Shown: in pieces, positions 6,792 to 11,118 of the stretch
Layout: every line of letters starts with the position of its first letter
How positions within the stretch are numbered: position 1 is the stretch's first letter
Assembly (NCBI GenBank): GCA_040756715.1
Contig: JBFLYE010000004.1
Span: forward strand, 1-11,118
Source of the DNA: a bacterium
Lineage (GTDB): Bacteria; UBA9089; UBA9088
Direction of reading: 5' to 3'
Length of the DNA stretch: 11,118 nucleotides
Notes under the pieces: generated by a model
Databases searched by the model: none
What the model saw: only the letters and a program-made list of their open reading frames with translations
What the model was told of the DNA's origin: nothing
Position numbers and translations under genes: made by a program

Positions 6792-7117
6792 TAAACTTCA
6801 ATTACCTTTAGCTTAAATTGCCTTGCTTCTTTATCAGGAATGAGGCAGGAGGAAAGGATAACAACCTCATCGCCTACCTCACCTAGCCTGGCGGCTGGTC
6901 CATAAAGGATGCAATCCAAAGAGCCTTTTTTTTCATAAATTGCATATGTTTCAAACCTTGCCCCGGTTTGCATATTAAGGACATAAACCATTTCTCCCTT
7001 AAGTATATCAGCCTTTTTTAGAATTTCTCCATCAATACCAATGCTTCCGGAACATTCCCTCTTAAGGCCTGTTATTTTAAGGCCCTTTATCTTTGACTTG
7101 CACATTTCTCTAAACAT
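6791..7117 (-). CDS. panD: Aspartate 1-decarboxylase, pyruvoyl-dependent
   Basis: Makes beta-alanine from L-aspartate for pantothenate and coenzyme A. The 108-residue proenzyme self-cleaves at Gly24-Ser25 (here ECSGSIGID), Ser25 becoming the pyruvoyl cofactor; numbering agrees exactly with the E. coli enzyme. Also present are Lys9, and Arg54, Thr57 and Tyr58 in the RFETYAI block, and GEVGDEVVILS. One oddity is Tyr72, where most homologues have Asn in the NG(A/P)AA turn. The C-terminus is shorter than in E. coli (126 residues), as in many bacteria. It is first gene of the panD-yidC-pyrG operon, transcribed from an extended -10 element that leaves almost no untranslated leader. No other pantothenate gene is in the window. 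Confidence 0.93.
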   Translation of the reverse strand: MFREMCKSKIKGLKITGLKRECSGSIGIDGEILKKADILKGEMVYVLNMQTGARFETYAIYEKKGSLDCILYGPAARLGEVGDEVVILSSCLIPDKEARQFKLKVIEV

Positions 7118-7127
7118 AATTTATAAT
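7093..7127 (+). promoter_or_regulatory. Promoter of the Yip1 gene, overlapping the panD start
   Basis: Two pairings are possible: TTGACT (7093-7098) with CATAAT (7115-7120), spacer 16, or TTGCAC (7098-7103) with TATAAT (7122-7127), spacer 18. Both place transcription start within about 14 nt of ATG 7141, with no ribosome binding site. The TTTGACTTG string also occurs in the nuoG promoter (8138-8146), supporting the -35 reading. The -10 region is the palindrome TATAATTATA (7122-7131), shared with the divergent panD promoter. Confidence 0.45.
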
Positions 7128-7134
7128 TATAGCA
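7126..7134 (-). promoter_or_regulatory. Extended -10 promoter of the panD-yidC-pyrG operon
   Basis: On the minus strand, TGC-TATAAT occupies 7134 to 7126, a full extended -10 motif that compensates for the lack of a good -35. Transcription should begin about 7 nt on, at 7118-7119, so that panD (ATG from 7117) would be leaderless or nearly so. No Shine-Dalgarno sequence precedes that ATG, which fits. Confidence 0.55.
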
Positions 7135-7140
7135 TAAACG

Positions 7141-7743
7141 ATGGAAGATTTGGAAGAAATTTTAGAGGATGAAGAACCCAAAGAAGAGATAAAAAATATT
7201 CCCTGGGAAGAAAGAGAAAAAATCGGCTTTTTTAATGCCCTATATATGACAATAAAAGATGCCATATTTAAACCAGGTGATTTCTTCGGAAAGATTAAGC
7301 CAGGTAGCATTAAAAATGCCGCTATTTATGTTGTAATTATTGCAAGCATTATCTATTTTCTCAATCTCCTCTGGATTAGCAAAAAAATAGAGTTAAACTA
7401 CATTCTCCTTATCCCCTTTGTCTCTCTTATCTTTTTCTTCTGTTTAGAAACAGGGCTTCTCCATCTTGGGCTTTTACTCCTTTCCTCTAATAAATCTGGA
7501 TTTACCACCACATTTAAGGTGGTTGCCTATTCTGAATCTGTCCTTATGTTTTCTGCTCTTCCCATTATTGGTGGAATTATCTCAAGCATCTGGGGGCTTG
7601 TTATTACAATCATTGGCCTTTCAAAGGCACACAATATAACGATAAAAAAGGCTTTATTTTCTGTCCTTTTTTCTATTGTGGTTACAAGTATTATTATGGC
7701 TATTCCAGCCTTATTTTATTTAGAGGAGGTAAGAAATGAATAA
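7141..7743 (+). CDS. Yip1-family integral membrane protein
   Basis: The 200-residue protein has a very acidic N-terminus (1-18), then PWEEREKIGFFNALYMTIKDAIFKPGDFFG, the hallmark lead-in of bacterial Yip1-domain proteins (PWE...G...A...T...P..FF). Four or five membrane segments follow (about 58-79, 86-114, 128-145, 147-162, 168-193). The bacterial family has no established function; eukaryotic Yip1 works in vesicle traffic, which cannot be transferred. The ATG lies only 23 bp from the divergent panD start and lacks a ribosome binding site, so translation is probably leaderless. It overlaps the next gene by 8 nt and likely works with it: Yip1 proteins and this small TPR-like membrane protein would form a two-gene unit at the cytoplasmic membrane. 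Confidence 0.75.
   Translation: MEDLEEILEDEEPKEEIKNIPWEEREKIGFFNALYMTIKDAIFKPGDFFGKIKPGSIKNAAIYVVIIASIIYFLNLLWISKKIELNYILLIPFVSLIFFFCLETGLLHLGLLLLSSNKSGFTTTFKVVAYSESVLMFSALPIIGGIISSIWGLVITIIGLSKAHNITIKKALFSVLFSIVVTSIIMAIPALFYLEEVRNE
7724..7730 (+). promoter_or_regulatory. Ribosome binding site inside the Yip1 gene
   Basis: AGGAGGT lies 5 nt before ATG 7736 and within the last codons of the Yip1 gene. It fixes the start of the next gene and implies translational coupling through the 8-nt overlap. Confidence 0.7.
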
Positions 7744-8131
7744 ACAAATTTTAAGATGGACAGGAAGCATTATAGCCGTAATCTTTGTTATCCTTGTAAT
7801 GTTTGCGGCTGAGACAATGCACAGGGCTTATCGGGAGTTTAAGGAAGGAGAGGCCCTTTATAAAAAAGGGGATATCCCTATGGCAATCCTCTATTATGGC
7901 ACTGTGATAAGCTTCTATACACCCTATTCACCTTGGGTAAATAAGGCTATAAACAGGCTATTTGAGATTGGAGCCTCTTGCCAAAAAAAGAAGGATTATA
8001 AAACCGCAAAGGAGGCTTATGATGAGATAATCCATAGGATATATTCAGTAAGAAGCTTCTATACACCCCATAAAAAAACCCAAGAAAAGGCAATGAAACT
8101 TCGGGATTCTGTAGAAAAATTCATAAAATAA
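7736..8131 (+). CDS. Small membrane-anchored TPR-like protein of unknown function
   Basis: The 131-residue product has one N-terminal membrane segment (about 9-25) and then a helical domain of two TPR-like units: AYREFKEGEALYKKGDIPMAILYYGTV-type helices (31-57) and a second pair at 70-100 (CQKKKDYKTAKEAYDEII). Two FYTP motifs (60-63 and 108-111) each follow a helix pair. I recall the pattern Y-x-x-x-I-x-(F/W)-Y-(T/L)-P-x-SP-(W/Y)-V, plus R-S-F-Y-T-P near the end, from uncharacterised proteins in diverse Gram-negative genomes, often beside Yip1 genes; no function is known. The TPR part probably faces the periplasm or cytoplasm near the Yip1 partner, and orientation cannot be decided. The start is supported by the strong internal ribosome binding site. 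Confidence 0.65.
   Translation: MNKQILRWTGSIIAVIFVILVMFAAETMHRAYREFKEGEALYKKGDIPMAILYYGTVISFYTPYSPWVNKAINRLFEIGASCQKKKDYKTAKEAYDEIIHRIYSVRSFYTPHKKTQEKAMKLRDSVEKFIK
7909..8068 (+). repeat. 16-bp direct repeat encoding the two SFYTP motifs
   Basis: AAGCTTCTATACACCC occurs at 7909-7924 and again at 8053-8068 with no mismatch, in the same reading frame. It encodes the two SFYTP motifs of the small TPR-like protein with identical codons, which suggests an internal duplication or gene conversion. Confidence 0.7.
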
Positions 8132-8138
8132 ATTTTAT

Positions 8139-8168
8139 TTGACTTGTTTTTATTCTTTTTATTAAAAT
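8139..8168 (+). promoter_or_regulatory. Promoter of nuoG-infC
   Basis: TTGACT (8139-8144) and TAAAAT (8163-8168) are 18 nt apart in the 72-bp AT-rich gap before nuoG. Transcription would begin near 8175, about 29 nt before the GTG start. No terminator for the preceding gene is evident, so read-through is possible. Confidence 0.5.
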
Positions 8169-8203
8169 TTTTGTATGTTTGTAAAAAGGTTATCTAAAAT
8201 AAT

Positions 8204-10465
8204 GTGAAAATCTCAATTGATCACAGAGAAATAGAGGTCTCCCCCAATATGACCATCCTTGAGGCAGCAAAGCAAGCCAATATAAAAATTCCAACCCTTT
8301 GCTACGATAAAAGGCTTTCGCCCTTTGGTGCCTGCAGAATTTGTATTGTTGAACTAGAAGGAGCAAGGGAAAGATTTACCACATCCTGCACGACACCTGT
8401 AGCAGATGGGATGAAGATAAAGACAACCTCACCTGAGATAATAAAGGCAAGAAAAACAATCCTTGAGCTTATCCTGGTGAATCATCCCCTTGATTGCCCT
8501 GTCTGCGATAAGGCAGGTGAATGCGAGCTTCAAAATCTTGTTTATGAATATGGGGTTTCTTCCAATAGGTTTTTAAGGTTTAGAGAGGAGGTAAAATTAA
8601 GGAAGGATTATGAAAGCCCCCTTATTGAGAGGGATATGAATAGGTGTATTTTATGTGGGAAGTGCGTTAGGGTCTGCGATGAGCTTGAGGGAAAGCAAGA
8701 AATCTCATTTGCAAACAGGGGGGAAAGGACTTTGATCACCACAGATTTTGAAAGACCCCTAAATTGTGATTTTTGTGGTATGTGCCTTGATATCTGCCCG
8801 GTAGGAGCCCTTTCTTCAAAGCTCTTTAAATACAAAAAAAGGGCATGGGAGCTTGAAAACAAAGAGACAATCTGCCCATTCTGCAATGTTGGATGCAGGC
8901 TTATCACAAGGAGCAAGGATGGCGTGATTTTAAAGGTAGAGGGAGGCGATGGGATAAATGAAACCTCTATGTGTGTAAAGGGGCATTTTGGCTGGGATTA
9001 TGTCTATTCAGAAAAAAGGATTAGCGAACCCCTTATTAAAAAAGATGGAAGGCTTGTTAGTGCAAGTTGGGATGAAGCTTTAGAGCTAATTGCAAAAAAA
9101 TTTCAAGGCATAAAGGGAAAAATTGCCCTTATTGCCTCTTCCCGTCTTACCAATGAGGAGCTTTTATTGGCAAAACAATTTAGCCATTCCTGTTTAGAAA
9201 GCCAAAATATTTTCTCTTTAGATGAAAGCTTTTCTTCCTTTTCTTCTCTTTCCTCCTCTTTGGGATACATTCCATCTTTATCCCCCTCTTCGATCAAGGA
9301 TTCTGATTGTATCCTTTGTCTCTCTGATATTTCAGAAAGCAATCCTGTTTTAAACACCTTTGTCCATTATGCTTGCAAAAACAAAGAAGCAAACCTTATT
9401 TCCATAAGCCCGATAGAGACAAAGATAACAAGGCTTTCCTCTATAAAGCTCCTTACAAAACCAGGAAAAGAGGAAGAAATTCTCTTTAAAATGCAAAGGA
9501 CAATGATTGATGAAAATATTTGTAATTGGGATTTTATCCATCAAAAAACAGAGGGTTTTGATTATTTAAGGGAGACCCTTTCAAAATACGAACCAGATGA
9601 TAAAACAAAAGAAGCCGCAAAGACATTTGCCAAAGCAAAAAACCCTGTAATTATTGCTTCGGGTTCTTCTTATGTGATCAAATCTGCTTGCAATCTTCTG
9701 CTCCTTCTAGGAATACCAAACAATATCATTGTTTGTGGAAACAGGGCAAATTCAAGGGGTGCTTATGAAATAATAAAAAATCAAGCTTATGACTTAACCT
9801 CAAAAGATATAAAAGGTTTATTTCTCCTTGGAGAGATCCTTCCTTCTCTGATCATTAAAGAAAAGGAATTTGTTGTCGTTTCCCATCTATTTATGAGGGA
9901 TGAGATGATGGAGGCAGATGTTATCCTTCCAAGCTCATCGTCTTTAGAGAAGGATGGAAGATACACCTCCCTTTTTGGAATTACACAAAAAATAGAAAAG
10001 GTTTGTTCTTTTCCTTTTGGAAAATCACAGCTAGAAATTTTACAATTGCTTTCTTTAAAAATGGGTTGTCCAATAGAAAAAAGGGAGGAGGAAGGGGGAA
10101 GGAAGGAGTTTGAAAGGGGGAAATTTTGGGTATTAGAACCACAAGAGACAAGAGACAACAAACAAGAGGGATTTGATATTATTTTATCTTATAATCACTT
10201 TCATTCTGGCTACATATCCCATTATTCAAAGACCTTAATGGAGCTTTCACCTTTTCCTATTCTTAAAATGAATAAAAATGACATAAAGAGGCTTAATATA
10301 AGCCAAAGGGCAAAGATAATGTTAGAAAAGCCAATCGTTATGAAGGTAGAGGAAGATAGAAATATAGGGGAGGAACTAGCTGTTATTATGGAGCATCCAG
10401 ATATAACATCTGTATTTTATAATCAACCAAGGGTTTTTAAGGCAATGATAGAGTCTATAGATTGA
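8204..10465 (+). CDS. NuoG-like NADH dehydrogenase/hydrogenase iron-sulfur subunit
   Basis: A 753-residue electron-transfer protein with the cofactor set of NADH dehydrogenase subunit G. In order: a [2Fe-2S] ferredoxin domain (Cys33, 44, 47, 62); the NuoG-type His-Cys3 [4Fe-4S] site (His94, Cys98, 101, 107); a two-cluster ferredoxin (Cys148, 151, 154, 158 and Cys188, 191, 194, 198); the molybdopterin-oxidoreductase [4Fe-4S] domain (Cys224, 227, 231, 257); then a divergent molybdopterin-type domain (about 265-620) and a C-terminal dinucleotide-binding-like domain (about 655-750). Where formate dehydrogenases carry a Cys or Sec Mo ligand (RxCHSPT), this has a Ser-rich stretch (337-362), so it probably binds no molybdenum, as in NuoG. 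No NuoE or NuoF is in the window, so its electron partner is unknown. The start is GTG with a weak ribosome binding site; it overlaps infC by 4 nt. Confidence 0.85.
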   Translation: MKISIDHREIEVSPNMTILEAAKQANIKIPTLCYDKRLSPFGACRICIVELEGARERFTTSCTTPVADGMKIKTTSPEIIKARKTILELILVNHPLDCPVCDKAGECELQNLVYEYGVSSNRFLRFREEVKLRKDYESPLIERDMNRCILCGKCVRVCDELEGKQEISFANRGERTLITTDFERPLNCDFCGMCLDICPVGALSSKLFKYKKRAWELENKETICPFCNVGCRLITRSKDGVILKVEGGDGINETSMCVKGHFGWDYVYSEKRISEPLIKKDGRLVSASWDEALELIAKKFQGIKGKIALIASSRLTNEELLLAKQFSHSCLESQNIFSLDESFSSFSSLSSSLGYIPSLSPSSIKDSDCILCLSDISESNPVLNTFVHYACKNKEANLISISPIETKITRLSSIKLLTKPGKEEEILFKMQRTMIDENICNWDFIHQKTEGFDYLRETLSKYEPDDKTKEAAKTFAKAKNPVIIASGSSYVIKSACNLLLLLGIPNNIIVCGNRANSRGAYEIIKNQAYDLTSKDIKGLFLLGEILPSLIIKEKEFVVVSHLFMRDEMMEADVILPSSSSLEKDGRYTSLFGITQKIEKVCSFPFGKSQLEILQLLSLKMGCPIEKREEEGGRKEFERGKFWVLEPQETRDNKQEGFDIILSYNHFHSGYISHYSKTLMELSPFPILKMNKNDIKRLNISQRAKIMLEKPIVMKVEEDRNIGEELAVIMEHPDITSVFYNQPRVFKAMIESID

Positions 10466-10992
10466 AGGATAAAAGGCTTTTTATAAATAAAAATATTAGA
10501 GCCGAAAGAATAAGGCTTATTTCTCAAGATGGAAATCAAAAAGGGGTGGTCTCAAAAAAGGAGGCACTGGAGGAGGCAAGAAAGGCCAATCTTGACCTGG
10601 TTGAGATAGCACATGATAATTCCATATCCGTATGTAAAATTATGGATTATGGAAAGTATATGTATTGCCAGAACAAAAAGGCAAAAGAGGGGAAAAAGAA
10701 ACAAAAGATAATTCAAATAAAGGAGATAAAATTAAGACCAAGCACAGATGATCACGATTTTGCCTTTAAGGTAAATCAGAGTAAAAAATTTTTAGAAAAT
10801 GGTCAAAAGATAAAGGTTGTTCTTAATTTTAAAGGAAGGGAAATAGTACACTCTGAGATAGGAATGGATACTATTACAAGATTTTCTAATTGCCTAAAGG
10901 ATTTTTCTTTTATTGAAAGAAGGCCATATTTTGAAGGAAAAAGGATAGTTATGGTTATTGCTCCAGTGAAAAGTCAGAAGACAAAAAAATGA
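10462..10992 (+). CDS. infC: Translation initiation factor IF-3
   Basis: Binds the 30S subunit, prevents premature 50S joining and checks start codon and initiator tRNA. The 176 residues cover both domains: N-terminal (about 6-75, with NKNIRAERIRLIS, then GVVSKKEALEEARKANLDLVEIA and CKIMDYGKY) and C-terminal (about 84-170, with KEIKLRPSTDDHDF, KKFLENGQKIKVVLNFKGRE and KRIVMVIAP). The length is normal. The start is TTG at 10462, overlapping the nuoG TGA as TTGA; the N-terminus matches the family's usual beginning just before INxxIRAxxVRLI, and no ATG or GTG is near. A rare initiation codon fits IF3 autoregulation, as with AUU in E. coli. rpmI and rplT, its common downstream partners, do not appear in the remaining 126 bases. 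Confidence 0.96.
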   Translation: MKDKRLFINKNIRAERIRLISQDGNQKGVVSKKEALEEARKANLDLVEIAHDNSISVCKIMDYGKYMYCQNKKAKEGKKKQKIIQIKEIKLRPSTDDHDFAFKVNQSKKFLENGQKIKVVLNFKGREIVHSEIGMDTITRFSNCLKDFSFIERRPYFEGKRIVMVIAPVKSQKTKK

Positions 10993-11086
10993 TTTAAGAC
11001 ATAAATTTAAATCTTATAGTTAATTCCATAACGCTTTACAAAATGTATGTGTTTAGATAATCTTAAGGAAAACTTTATAAAATTAT

Positions 11087-11111
11087 GAATTTTGAATGTT
11101 GAATTTTGAAT
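11087..11111 (+). repeat. Tandem GAATTTTGAAT direct repeat at the right edge
   Basis: GAATTTTGAAT occurs at 11087-11097 and 11101-11111, separated by GTT, within an AT-rich intergenic tail. More copies may follow beyond the window. The whole stretch 10993-11118 shows no gene; bases 10991-10997 and 11007-11013 form a weak 7-bp AT-only inverted repeat just after infC, too poor to call a terminator. Confidence 0.5.
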
Positions 11112-11118
11112 TAAAAGG

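Noticed and set aside
7110-7310. Minus-strand frame opposite the Yip1 gene start
   Set aside because: It overlaps the divergent promoter and the Yip1 N-terminus, which has a recognisable family pattern; no independent start signal.
8608-10161. Minus-strand frames opposite nuoG
   Set aside because: They are shadows of a gene with all cluster ligands intact; Ser-rich products come from the opposite strand of Glu/Lys-rich and Ser-rich coding.
11035-11061. TTTACA and GATAAT as a promoter after infC
   Set aside because: The spacer is only 15 nt and no downstream gene is visible in the window.

Overview
The window reads as chromosomal DNA of an AT-rich, probably uncultured diderm bacterium. The diderm inference rests on YidC, which carries the large periplasmic domain of Gram-negative homologues, and on a secreted beta-helix/cohesin/dockerin protein ending in a T9SS/FlgD-like tail, a style common in candidate-phylum genomes. 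No species can be named from sequence alone.

Left part (1-3768, plus strand): positions 1-121 look like the right end of an ISL3-type insertion sequence, holding the last codons of its transposase and a terminal inverted repeat. It abuts a TPR gene (to 565) that has no convincing start and is open right up to the IS edge, so it is probably cut by the insertion. Next comes a structured leader (about 575-756) with a promoter, a 9-bp hairpin, a terminator-like hairpin just before a strong ribosome binding site, and a possible 46-codon leader ORF that ends in an ATGA overlap with the next start. The leader serves a large surface protein (757-3768) that is broken: its signal peptide is one base out of frame with the mature protein, and its C-terminal anchoring tail is in a third segment, again out of frame, after what looks like a deletion in the dockerin.

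Middle part (3749-7117, minus strand): a tight panD-yidC-pyrG operon with junctions of 1 nt or less (aspartate decarboxylase, membrane insertase, CTP synthase). These are housekeeping genes in an unusual order. pyrG runs tail-to-tail into the remnant of the surface protein gene with a 20-bp overlap.

Right part (7141-10992, plus strand): a 23-bp intergenic gap containing a palindromic -10 element separates panD from a divergent Yip1-family membrane protein gene, so both mRNAs should have almost no leader. The Yip1 gene overlaps a gene for a small membrane-anchored TPR-like protein. A new promoter then drives an orphan NuoG-like iron-sulfur protein, which overlaps infC (translation initiation factor IF3) by 4 nt. 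infC starts with a rare TTG codon. The last 126 bases hold no gene, only AT-rich sequence and a short direct repeat.

I see no defence system, CRISPR array, tRNA or rRNA. The points most worth a second look are the structured leader with its overlapping small ORF, the lesions in the surface protein gene, the shared leaderless divergent promoter, and the orphan NuoG that lacks a molybdenum ligand.
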